In this document: positions 24,621 to 36,700 of the stretch, one piece after another | Layout: the number at the start of each line of letters is the position of its first letter | How positions within the stretch are numbered: position 1 is the first letter of the stretch | NCBI GenBank assembly: GCA_013400155.1 | Contig: VXBM01001624.1 | Coordinates: 62,001-126,000 of the forward strand | Source: Helopsaltes ochotensis | Taxonomy: Eukaryota; Chordata; Aves; Passeriformes; Locustellidae | DNA length: 64,000 nucleotides | Direction: 5' to 3' | Made by a program: the position numbers and the translations under genes | The notes under the pieces: generated by a model | Seen by the model: the letters and a program-made list of their open reading frames with translations, nothing else | What the model was told of the DNA's origin: nothing | The model's database searches: none

Positions 24621-26911
24621 AAGAAATGAGTTTGGGTTTCCTGATTGGTGTCAAGGAGGTATTTCAAGTAGAAAGGAGAAAAATGAAAAGTAATGTTCCC
24701 TTGAAAAATATTTTTCCCAGTGCATATTTTTCAGTGAAAGCAAAATAATTGTGTTTTCTGACTGTATTAGATTGCATATCTCAGTTGGTCCAGTCCGGTT
24801 CCATTTTTTTTTTGTAGATGAGAAAATTGAACAAATTTTTTGCTTGTAAAACTCAGCAACTGCTGCTGCTAGGGTTTAAAATAGCTCATAGGGCAACTTA
24901 TCCTCCAATTTTATTTAAAAATTAATTGTCTTTCCCTGCCTTTTCTCTCTTCTGCCTGATTTTCAGAGTCTCTGTGGCTGTGTTGTTGCCATGTGGACAT
25001 TGGTTATCTAGGTCCCTTCTCACGGTGTCTCCTCCTAGCAATGAAAAATACAACAGGTCATGATCTGGATGGCAACTCAGGAGCAGCAGTTTCCCCCTGT
25101 AGATTCAAGACAAAGTAATTTTTGCAGGCCCCAGAGCTTGAAAAAAAATAAGATTGCTGTAACACAGGGCAGGTTTTAAAGAAAACACACAGTTCTGTGC
25201 CAAAAGTGAACCTGCTTCAGTCAAACCTCTGTGCTGAGGTGGGGCACAGGTTTGACTCACAGCTATTGCCATTGCTGCTATTCACTGCAGCCTGACAACC
25301 ATCTGTCTTTGAGAACAAATTCTACTTCTGAAGTGCTTTATGTGTGTACCACAAGTGAAAACTTGGTCCCTTTTAGGAGGCTTGCTGACTAGATTTGAAA
25401 TTAATTCAAATACTTTCCAGGAATCATGGATTAATTTAATATTTTCGAATATACGTGACGTTGCAAGTACATTGACAATATTGGAGGAATATTTTAAATT
25501 ATTTCTGAGAATATGAATACTCTGCCGACTTTTTCGGCATTAAAAACTTGTTTAATCCCCGAAACTTTTATTGGTGATGTTTGGTTTAGATTGTGTTACC
25601 TAAAGTCATAAGGTTTTGCATATCAGTCTTGTGAAACCTTGTTTGCACATTATTTGAGTTAGGGAAGTTTGAAGAGTTAGTCAGCATCATTAGAATAGTA
25701 CGTGCTTGTTTATTAAGTTTAATTTTCAAACTTTTGGATTTGCTCTTGAGCTCCACTGTGAGCTTAGCCTTATGCTCAGCTTTGCTGATTTGTTGTTGTC
25801 TGATCAATAACTTTTCAATGGTACCTATTTGTTCTCCTTTATTAAACAGAGCCTTCTTTTGTTTTCACTTAACTGCATGGAAACTGCCTTTTAAATTTTT
25901 ATTTTATTTTATTTTTTGGGGGGATACCATATAGAAAATCTAAATCTTACAGTAAGACACAGAACATGAACCCTTGCCATAGCAAAGTTTGAGGCCTTCC
26001 AAATATATGTTAGTTTGCATTTGGAGCACTTTACTGGTGAAAAAGCTGAAGAGTCAATAAGCAAAACTAAATCATCAAGGGATGCCATCAGTGGGTGGTC
26101 CACAATGGTTTGGAGTGTTTAAGATCATCAGGAAGCCAGTGGATGTTGCTCCTACTCAACTTCATCTTGTTTAATTCAGAATCATCACCTGCTACAGACA
26201 CAGAAATTGGTTCTCCATGTGAGTAGCTGATGGGCTTCAATAACTTCGCCAAAACTGAAAGAAGGAAATTTGTGAAAACATAAATTAAGCCTTGCCACAT
26301 TTCCATTAAGCCAAATTAGAGAGGTATTTTTTGAAGAGTTGTTCAATACCACTTTTTTCCCCTCCTCCTTCTTCATGTTATTTTTTATAGTCTAGTTGGA
26401 GTATGTCATTACATGGTTTCAGTTCAGCTTTTGTTATGAGCTGTGCCACGCCAGCTTTAATGTTGTCCCTGTGTCACGGCACAGTTATTATCTGCCTAAT
26501 AAATGTGGATGCGTGGTCAAGCCAGTTTCATTTGGGCAACTTGCAGCAGTTTTTTCTGGATATGATGGAAGTTCCTTGCATTTTTTTGGCCAGAATGAGA
26601 GGAAAACTTTATCTAAAGCAACATTGTCTTACTAACCTTTATATACTTCAGGAGCTTTTAGAAGTTGGCATTTCGAAAGTGATGGCTTTAAAGTTGACTG
26701 TATACTGCAAGCTGACTTTCAAATCAGCGTCTGGAGTGCCCTCTTTTGAAATCTAATGATCTCATCTGAAGTATGATGTATCAAAGAGTAAAAGGAAATA
26801 AGGAAAAAAAAATATAAAATCAGGTAGTACGAAGAAGGGAAATACAGCTGTGGTTTCTGTGCTGGGTCAGCAGAATTCAGCAGTCAGTGGTTTCAAGGCA
26901 GCTTTGGTTTC

Positions 26912-27020
26912 ATTAAAAAAATGAAAATTAAAAAAAAAAAAAAAAACAAGGAAACAAAAAAAACCCCACCCAACAAAAAACAAAACCCCACAAACAACAA
27001 ACCCACAAAAAAACCCAAAG
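26912..27020. repeat. A/C-rich low-complexity stretch
   Basis: Runs of A mixed with CCCC and CAAACAA units. No coding content. Confidence 0.85.
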
Positions 27021-28450
27021 CAGGACAAGTTTTGGTACATCTCTCTTCAAGTGGCGATACTGAGTGTGTTGTTATATCCATGTTGGAATTGGGATTTATG
27101 AGTAAAAAGAGTGTCTTTTGCCAGCCCACTACTCTACTTGACATAGACTTGCCAAAAATACTGATTTTTATGGTACATTAGAATCCCTTTTTTCTACTTT
27201 CCTCTACAAATTCCTTCATATGCCATGGACTCCTTCCTCTTTAGACTGCTCTGTATGCATGGAAGGTTTTTTTGTTTGGATTTTTGGGTTGGTTTTTTTT
27301 TAATCCTTTCTTTTTTTTATTTACATAAGCTATTCCAGCTGTGGTGATACATTCTGCAAGGACTGCATAATGATCTTGATCTTGGTAATTAATACTCACG
27401 TTGCTTTGGATGAGGTGGTTAATTCTCTAATTAAAAATAGCAGTGAGTGGTGGCTTCAGTGCTTGGCATATTTATTAACGTTCCTTTGTTGCAATGGGGA
27501 TTTTAAGTCTTTGAAGCTTTTGTGTCTGTAAAGCTGTTTTATTTTCTTTCAATATGGTTAATTATAAATCATGGCCCAGACCTGAGTGAAAGGGTTGGAA
27601 ATAGGTTGCCATGCCAGAATAAAGAACCTGTTTTCAAGCAGGGTCTTTATTAGTGTGGCAATAATAAGGGTGAGCATGAACTATCTGAAGTTTGTTCATT
27701 CAGTTCTTCCTGCTGCTCTTCATATTTCTCCCCTTTCTCAAAATAAAAAATAGCTATCTTAACTGTATTGTTAGAATATGTCTTTAACAGTGAATCCTTG
27801 GGAAATATCATAGTAGGAAAAAGAATCCTTCCAGGGCGTTTTTTTTATCTTGGTAGTTTTTTCCAATGGAAATCTTCTGTTCTAGGTGGCAGGTCTTGCA
27901 TTAACGTATTAAATCTTCTGCTTTGGTTGATAATTACGACAACAAATTTTCTCAATAAATTTCTTCCCAGCCCTCCTGCTGAAAGGAATGCTGCTGATGA
28001 ATTTAGCGTGCTCCTTCCCAGTGAAGGGCTCAGGGCAGAGTATGAGATTTCAGGAGGTGTTGCTGAAAATCAAAACACTTTCTGAGACTGGCAAAAGCAG
28101 CATTGATGGAGCTTGTCTGCCCTGCTGCACTGTGGAGAAGGATGTTGAATACATTTACAGTACATTTACAAATCCCCCCTGGGCACTCTGTGCCTTGTCA
28201 TTGTCCCCTGCCCGGACAGAGTTGTATTTTTTTTGTCTGTCACTGTCTTTAGTTGCTTGAAATGCTCCTACCCCTGTGACCCCTTCACAAACAGGTAAAT
28301 AATATTCTGGGGTTCAGTTGAGCTTTCTGTAAGGAGTAAAATTCAGGCAGGAGTGGAGAGTTAGTTACCCTGCATCCAGCACTAAAAGCAGGATGCAACG
28401 AAGTGCAGATTTACATAAACTGAAATGCAGTGTAACTATTGTTAACGACC

Positions 28451-28482
28451 ATGGTGGACAACTGCTATGGTGGACAACTGCT
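28451..28482. repeat. Perfect tandem duplication of a 16-bp unit
   Basis: ATGGTGGACAACTGCT at 28451-28466 is repeated exactly at 28467-28482. Confidence 0.9.
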
Positions 28483-31400
28483 CTGAATGCAGAGAGGTCC
28501 TGTGGGAAACAACATTTTCAAAATTATTTTATTGTGGCTATTCTCCTAAGGTGTTTCCTGGTGCTTGGACACAGGAGTGAATACTGGAGTACATACAGCT
28601 CAGAAAGCTTCAAAACCTCCTCATAAATACGGAGTGGCTTGAGAGAGGCAAAGGGTGACACACTGGTGGGGAATCAAGCTCATCTATTTTGGCTCATCTA
28701 TTTTGTGTTCAAACTGCAGCACTTGTGGGGCCTGGCTTTTAACTTTCTGCATTTATTTTCGCCGTCATCTCTCCTACCAAGCTTTTGGGAGCTCCTTGCT
28801 TAACAGGAAGCTGAAAACATTACAAAGCAAAGCCGCTCCCAGCTCAGCTGACGGCAGGTTTTTATTCAGGGAAATTCTGCTATCAGTGCACTGAGAATGG
28901 AAAACCCTCAGGGATCATTTCAGAAGTATTACTTGCTTATGCACTCATGTGCATTTTGGTGTTTATCTTGAGGCAAGGTGTCCAACAGGCAGCAGAACTC
29001 GTGTTTGCTCTGGTCAGGCTCTGAAGCAAGTCCCAAAGCAGAGGGCAGCAGCAACATTTCATCTGGCTCCACAGGATGGGTTTCTGTCAGGAGTTTCCCA
29101 TTTGTAAAATCTGTGGCTGGAGTGAAGATCCAAGTAGGAGAGTAGTGGGTCAGAACAACAAGGCGAACACGAGGAGACACTGCTGAAAAATTCAGCACGA
29201 GTAGGGAAAGTGTGTTTGTGTGTGTGAACAGGATGAGGTTTGAGAAGAAACAGATGAAAAATGGCAAGTCATGCAGCAGGTCAAACAGCTTTTGTACATT
29301 CTGTAGGTCAGCAGGGCTGAATGCTGTGGGACAGAGCAAGAGGCACTTTTACTGAACGCACAGTGAGCTGTGAGCACACGGATTATTTTTTTTGCCCTTT
29401 TGTTTTTTTGTTTTTCCGTAATACTTTTAAAAGGGGAAGGGTGGAGGGAGAGTGTCCTTATCTGACATTGCTATCTTCTCAAGGGAATAGTGTTACCTTG
29501 CAAGAGTCCCCTGCTTTTATGCTGGGGTTACAGCCTGTGCACTGGCTGGGGGAGAATCTGGGGGGTTTGGGGGATATATGATAACAACGACATTTTCTTA
29601 ATCAGCAGAAATAATCATTCCAGCTATTATTGGCTTTCCTATTCCTTCCTGTGCTCCATTTTCTCCTTAGCCCTTCCTCCTCCATAATATCTAGAATATC
29701 CACGTTGTTAAGTTGTTTCTCTTTTGGTTTCCATATGGGATTGTGATCTGTCACTGGGTGGGATTGATCGCTTCAGGATGGGTGGAAAAAGAGCACCAGG
29801 CTCTAAAACATCTAATTTTCTCTGATAGTAACAGCTCTGCCTTTCTAGGAAAGGTGTTTGGGGTTTTTTTTTTTAATAAACTGGGGGGATTTTGTTACTT
29901 TCAAACTCCTGTTAGGAACATGTGAGTCGTTGATGTGCCACATAAATTGCATTGCTCTCACAAGGCTGCCATGCTGCAAGATGGGGAAGACAAAAAATAC
30001 TTTTTTGCATTTTGACTTTTTTTTAAAAGATGAGTATTTGTGAGTGATAAAAACACGTTGCATACTGGCAGGATTGCCACCTGTACCTGGAGGCCAGTGA
30101 AGAACGAAAATACATCTGTCTCAGAAATGGGTTCTCTGTTATAAAGGCTGGACCCTTGTCATTTACAGAGCTGCTGACTGTGATCAGTATCCCTTCAAAA
30201 ATAAAGCTGATGGCAGCAGGGAAGTCCTAGGTGTATTTTGTTGTTGTTGAGACAATTTTGTGAATTTTTTTTTCTTTTTCAAAATATAGTGTTTATAACT
30301 ATTTTTAACTGATTTTAATTAAATATTGTTTTAACATACTTAAGGATAAATACCATGATATTTGTCTTATTATTAGTTATTATTGTATCTATTTTCCTAT
30401 TATTCTTTTTTTCTGGAAATCTTACTTAGCTTTCCTAATTAAAAATATTTCTTTTTCAGAGCAGGAATGAGTTTTTTTTTCCTTTTTGTGCAGGATCCTG
30501 AGACGTGACCATTTTTGGTCATATTCCCAAGTAAACTGTTGATACTTCAGGGCTAATTGAAGAGGGATTGTACAGTTAATTGTGAAGGATGTTTATTTTA
30601 AAGTCTAGAACACCAGCACAGGTTTGGCTGAGGTGAAAGGGAAGATTAATGAGGAAGTGGAGTTTATTAATAGACTCCTGGTTGACAATGGCTTTGCAGT
30701 GTGCAGGGGGTGACTTTTGCTACAGGACTGACTGGTTATAGGAGATGAAAGAGCATTTCAGATGAGAAACACAGCAGAGAAAGCTGTGCAAGGGAATAAT
30801 AAATCCCTGCACATACTGTTACCCTTTCGTGGTTTTTCACTTTTCTTCATCATGCACTTAATTAAAAAAAAATTAAAGAGTTTTCATAATTTTTCTTTTT
30901 CTGAAACATTTAGGTTGAATGAGATCAAATTGTCTGATAATTTTGGGGAGCCACGAGCAGCTTTTTGATGCTGTTATGAATACTTGAACTAATTATAAAT
31001 AATTAAGGTAAAGGGTTTGTTTGTGTTCGCGTTCAGGAGGTTTCTTGAACCAAGTGACAGAAACATTGCATGAAATTGCAATGGCATTGAAATTGTCATG
31101 TCGAGGCAGCTGTTCTGGCATTCCAAAAGCTCTGGAAAATTGCATGAGAGACAGGAAATTTTGTTGGCTTTACTCAACTATCTAATAGTGTTTATTTTAT
31201 ATCAGCTAAAGCTGACTAAAACTTTTGTGTTTGCTTGGCAGAACAAACCTGCTTGCCTTTATTTTGTTTTCAGTAGTCAAAATTTTTGACTTCAGATTGT
31301 CGGTATCTCTTCATTCAAAATGTAATTCTGAAGCTTTTTGTATTTCAGTGGCGTTGTGCCTTACAGTGGGCAAGTATTTAGTCATGAGAGATGGTTTCTT

Positions 31401-33631
31401 TCCCCAATGTGAAAATCTGCTGCTCAGCTTTCTTGCTGCTTTCAAACTCAGTGTGTCATGCTGACTTCAAAGGCTAGAGCTTGAAATTCTAATATATTAC
31501 ATTCTAATGTATTACAGTCCTTCTACTTAAAAAAAATCTGGTTCACCACCTCCATAAAATTGAGTGAATACAAATACAAACTAAGTATTTGTCAGATTAA
31601 GATGTCAGAGCAGTGGAATTATTCTGAGAGAGTTTTAAACCAAGGGGGTTTTTTTCCCCCACCAGATCTCACTTTAAGGCAGATAGTTACAGAATTTGTT
31701 ATAAATAGGCCCACGAAAAAAGACTACAAATCATAAAAGATCACGACAAACAGAATTATTAAACAAGTGCTACCTTAAACAAGGTGTGGATGGGAAGTAA
31801 AGTGGGGATACCAAACAGCAGTGGAGATAATTTGTGTGTTTTGGATGCGGTGCCTCTTCGGAAGGTAATCACAGGGTAAACTGTTAAGCAGGGCAGCAAA
31901 TTGAGCGTGGCTGCAGATGATAAGAATTAGAAAGCTGATGGGAAGAGTTGAAGAGCTCAGTGGCGGCCTGAGCTGGGGAGGAGCACTCAGAGAGCTGCTC
32001 TGGTCCAGGCAGTCTCTGGAACGGAACAGGGAGTGCACAGAGAGCTGGCAAATTCTGCTGAGAAAATGAATGGTTGTATCCTTTCGAGTCATGGGACGAT
32101 TTCAGGATGCTTTCCCAAAGGGTTGTAATTGCTAATGAATTGAGCTGCACTCAGCACGGGCAGTAATTTAATGGAGACAGCTGTTAAGGACTGCACTCCA
32201 TAAAAAGAGTCTCAGAGCAGCCAAACTGCCCTACCAGCTTGGATATGTGATGTATCTGTGAGGCAAAATGTGCTTGTGTCACTTAAAGAGGCTCTGCAAG
32301 GAGCAAAGATTTCAAAGAAAATCAAATAAACGGAAAAAGAATAAAACAAATAAATGAATAAATACCAAGCCAAATTAGCAAGCATGTACCCACTAAAAGC
32401 AGCACCACCCTTCCCCATGATTTCACTTGGCATGTCAAATACACCTCTGTTCCAGTGAGTTTTGCTAGCTGCACCAAGGCAGCATGTGCCAGGTGTTCCT
32501 CAGGTGTAAAAACTCTGCTCTCTGCACAGACCAGCAGCTTGTACGTCTCTGGAACTGACTGATGGATTCAGGGCTTAGACAGACTTTGATTGTCTTTTTG
32601 CTTGGAGGAAGAAAGTCGCAGGATACATGTGGACACTCGGTGGGTCCTGGCAGGTCAAAAAGCTCTTGCTTCTCTGTAGAACAGGAGGAGAACAGTTCAT
32701 GTGAGCAGCGAGTGACTCAGGGCCTCAGAAGATAGAGCAAACAGAGCAGGTTGTGCTTACTTTGGAAGGGCAGCTTTTGCAGGTACAAATCCGATGTGAT
32801 ATACTCTGACTGTTCTGCAGGTGTGACTGAAATGTAGAGAAATATTCAAATTTATGTTATTCACCTATATATGTAAATGAAAGGATATTTGCCCACGGTG
32901 AATTTGAATATGAAAGGGTTATGAAAGTCACTTTGCAAAGCTAGTTTCAACTTCAATGGACATGTTATTAAAGGGAGAATTTTTTTAAACTGTTTTATCA
33001 TTTACCTTTTCAGCACTGCTCTCATAGGAAAGGTTTCATTTGGCATGCCAAACTTTCAGGATGTTAAGCACTGTTTAACATCAAAAAAAAAAAAAAAAGT
33101 TTTCTTAAGTACCAAAATAGCTAACCAAGTTTCCTTTTGTGCTAACAATTGTGTTTTAATTTGATAATACATCTTCCTAACAATTCAGCTGATATGTTTC
33201 ATAGAAAATGTATCAAAAGGTCATTTCAAAAGTTGCATTGGAAAGAAATGAATTGAGGGTTGAAACCAGGCACGCTTGAGTAATAAAGTTGCCATTTGGA
33301 ACATCTTGTTCACTTTTGCAGTAGACGTTGCTCTTTGTTTAGTGAGCCTTTTATTTCTACAGCTATTCCTAAAGACCATTGTACCAAAAATAATAGCTTT
33401 GTTCACTAAATCATAAATTATTTGAAGCAATAGCTATCAAATTGCTACTGGGAGAAGTTCCATGGCAGGTCTTTGAGGCATCACCGTGTGGCAGTTAATA
33501 ACAATTGAGCTTACTGATGCAATTTCGTTCCCTTTTCAACCATAATTTTCTCATTAAGTTTGTATTACGTCTGTGTTGAACCTTTATCTTGTAGGAGACT
33601 CCAATTCACGTGCTGTTGTTCCTTTTCCCAG

Positions 33632-33722
33632 GTTGTTTCTCCCAGTGAGTGACGGTGAGAATGAATGGACACATATCAAACACCCCTCCCGGTGGATATG
33701 GAAGTTACTTCCCTCAAATGAA
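33632..33722 (+). CDS. EPS8: EPS8 coding exon 1 (start codon exon; ATG at 33661)
   Basis: This exon carries a short 5' UTR and codons 1-20 plus two bases of codon 21. The ATG at 33661 is chosen because the peptide starts MNGHISN as in known EPS8, an in-frame TGA lies 15 bases upstream (33646), and position -3 is A. Two tandem acceptors ending at 33631 and 33645 are possible; they would change only the UTR. The donor GTAAGG starts at 33723 (phase 2). The residues after MNGHISN (TPPGGYGSYFPQM) differ from mammals, as expected for this variable N-terminus. Confidence 0.93.
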
Positions 33723-36700
33723 GTAAGGATACGCCTTTGACTTACCTTCTATGGATAAAATAGTGTTGTACTTCCTCCTTTAGGCTTTCATTTCAGACAG
33801 AGCTATAATTGGCAGGTGCCACTGGAACTATAAAATGGCTTTTCCTGTAGAAGAGTGAGGGGTTTGCAAACGGCAGAACCAAAGCGACAGAGATGGTCAG
33901 ACTGATTTTTGTAAGGGTGTCTTGGTTTGGAAAGAAAGGTGTCTGCCAGGGAAAGCTGGAGCTTCCCTTGGAGTGGAGAATGTAAACCCCCTCCCTCCAA
34001 ATTATTATCGTTTTACAATTAAGGGGGCTTTCAGGCAGAGATATGGGAATAGGAATAGCAGTTCTTTATTGGGAATATTAAAAACACAAACGTGGTAGTA
34101 CAAAAAACAAACAAACAAACAAAAACCCAAAAAAACCAAGCAAACAAAAAAATCCTAGAAACACTGACAGAGTCAGAATACAACCTGACATCCTTTTGGT
34201 CAGGGTGTTGGGAGCAGTCCAATCAAGTCCTCCTGGAGTGAGAGATGTGGTTCTGTTGGAGTAGAGATGATCCTGTGAAAGGGTCCAGTGGTGGTGAGTT
34301 GTGTCTGTTCTTCCTCTGGGAATCCAGTGCAAACAGGCTGTCCTGGTGTTCCAAATCTCAGGTTCTATCCAGGTAGGAATGCTTGGCTCCTCCCCTTGGG
34401 TGGAGCATCTCCCAATGGGATGATGGAATCAGTCCTGCAGTGAGCCTCGATGGCCCATGAACAGCAGATATCCCCTGGAGGGAGGATGGGTCCTGGAAGA
34501 GATAAAGAACACTGCCCCAGCTGGTTTAACAGCTGCCCATGAACAGAAAGACCCCGCCTCCTCCCCTCAGGAGTTATGAGATAAACACCTTTTTAACCAG
34601 TTTCAACAGACTGGGAATAGAATACGTCTCTCATTGCAACCCAAGACAAAGGGAAAACTGTGTTACTGCATGGACTCTTCTGGAACAGGAAAATAAATTG
34701 CTGTAGCCATAACATCCTTATTATGTTACTCAGAGAGGCCTTTGTGCGCCGGAGATGTTTAAGGTTAGCTCTGAGTGAATGCATTTTTATGCATAAAAGA
34801 TGAGGCTGCCTCTCCCATCTGTGAGAACAGACTGTTTCCCAGTAAGCAGAACTGAGCAACTGCTACCTGAAAGTGTTACCTTGCCTGAGATAAGAGGATG
34901 ATCCCTGTTATCAGGAGCATGGCACCAGACTCACAACACTAATGAGAATCTACCTGCCTGATGCCAAGGAACATGTATGGAGCAGGGTATCTGTGGTGTT
35001 TTTTGCTGTTCATATTGTTGTCCCTTTAAGGTGAACTCATGAATCACTCTTCCTTGAAACACTTGTAGTTGTATTGCCTTTTCATTTGTGTAAGACAGTG
35101 ACAGTCATTTCAACTTTTTTATTAAAAGCAGTTATAATTGTTAAAAACAACACTTGTGTACGCAGGGGAAAAAACCCCAGATCCTACCCAATTCTTTGAC
35201 ATAGTCATTATTATTATTGTTGTTATTAATATCATTATTATAATTGTGCAGTGAAGGTTGTTACTTAAGTTAAGGTGATATTTATTTGCATACCACACCC
35301 CTGTCATGCATAATGTTGTATTAATGCAACAGAAGAGAAACACCTTTCAGAGAGGTGAAACATTCTCCCTCATGTTTATGGTGTGGAACAAATATTCAGT
35401 ATTTTATACTTTATATATAAAAACCCCCTAAATATTTAAATAATATTGAATAAATATTAAATAATACATGCATTATATTTTATATAAAATATCCCTCTGT
35501 TACTAATGCTGTAGGTATGTGTAGTCCTATGTAAGGGGAGGGGGTTTTTTTCAGTGCCTGCCAAATACATCTGTACAGAAGATAATCAGAAATGTTTTCT
35601 TCCAGTGGCTATGGCTCCCCAACATTTGCTCAGGCAGAGAGGGAGCAGAATTCAAGAACAAGTGCAAAAGCTCTCTATGGTAAGGTGGCAAAAACTCTCT
35701 TAACTTCTTTGCTAAATTGCTGTTTAAATAAACTATATTATAAAGTGATTCTTTATAAAGTGATTATATTATAAGTGATATATTATAAAGTGTGATGTTG
35801 TGTGTTGTGGAAATATTTTACACTTATTAATCTGAAAGTGTGTGTACATACACATGGATGTGTCTGTCAACTAACCTGAAAAACAAAGTGGTTTTATTCC
35901 TGATAAAGCTAACTAGAAAACGCTCAGTTTACTAAGTAGAGAGCTCCCACCTGCTCATTTTAAAGGCAGCATTCATCACAAAATTCAGTGATCCTATAGC
36001 TAAGGTATGCACCAGGGAGAAGGCATTCAAGGGTTTAGCTGTGCTGTGGGTTTTATTTCTCCTGTACCTCCCTCTGCCTCCCCAGCTTCATCCCCTGCTA
36101 GCAGAAAAGCCACTTAGAATATTCTTCTTCTTTGACACAAGGATTTAATGGAAATTAGAGCTGGTGTGACAGATTTGGAGTCCCACTTGGCGTGCAGTTT
36201 CCAGCAGGCTCTGTGGCTGTCAGATGTGATGTTACTGAACGTTGCTGCACTCAACAGCTACAAATGCTAGTGTTTGTCTTGGCTGTACACACTACCCTCC
36301 TAAAGCCTAAATCACCGTGGAGGAGAAATGTGGTCATGTTGCTTGCCAGCCAAATTGCACCATTTTCAGGTCATCCTCCTCCACTGTGAGCACATCCCAC
36401 TGATAGCTGTGCTGGTGATGGAAATAGAAGCAGCAGTGAGGCTGTGAGAAGTTCTGCTCTCTAAATCTGTGCCTGTTGCTAAATGCTCTTTTGAAAGTCA
36501 GTACAGCTGATGAGACTGGAAGGACAAGGCTTCCCCTGAGAACCTGGTCCTGTGCTGGACCCCTCAGACATCAGCCAGCTCTCCCTCTGTGCAGCTGTCA
36601 CTTTTCTGCAGGTTAACCAGCTGGAAAACTCAAAGAGCAGTGGCCAATAACTGCGGCATCCCAGGCAGTAATCTGCGAGGTTTTTATCTTTTCTTTTTTT

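Larger units (their letters stand above)
23887..33631. other. Noncoding region, part 5, up to EPS8 coding exon 1
   Basis: No coding exon is recognised. It holds the CpG-bearing stretch at 24070-24620, an A/C-rich low-complexity stretch at 26912-27020, a tandem 16-bp duplication at 28451-28482 and AT-rich sequence around 30250-30450. It ends in the polypyrimidine tract and tandem acceptors of EPS8 coding exon 1. Confidence 0.6.
33723..35605 (+). other. EPS8: EPS8 intron after coding exon 1
   Basis: 1883 bp, GT-AG, phase 2. About 39% of it is one solo LTR (33918-34648). It also has an ATT-rich microsatellite (35206-35244) and an AT-rich block at 35395-35495. Confidence 0.9.

Noticed and set aside
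28929..29339. 136-codon open frame on the minus strand
   Set aside because: No known motif, no start context or splice support, and ordinary intron-like composition.
29525..29576. G-quadruplex candidate
   Set aside because: The G runs are present but one loop is long (over 20 bases), so the prediction is weak.
33918..34648. Possible full provirus around the LTRs
   Set aside because: No gag, pol or env sequence and no paired LTR in the same orientation nearby; these are solo or fragmentary LTRs.
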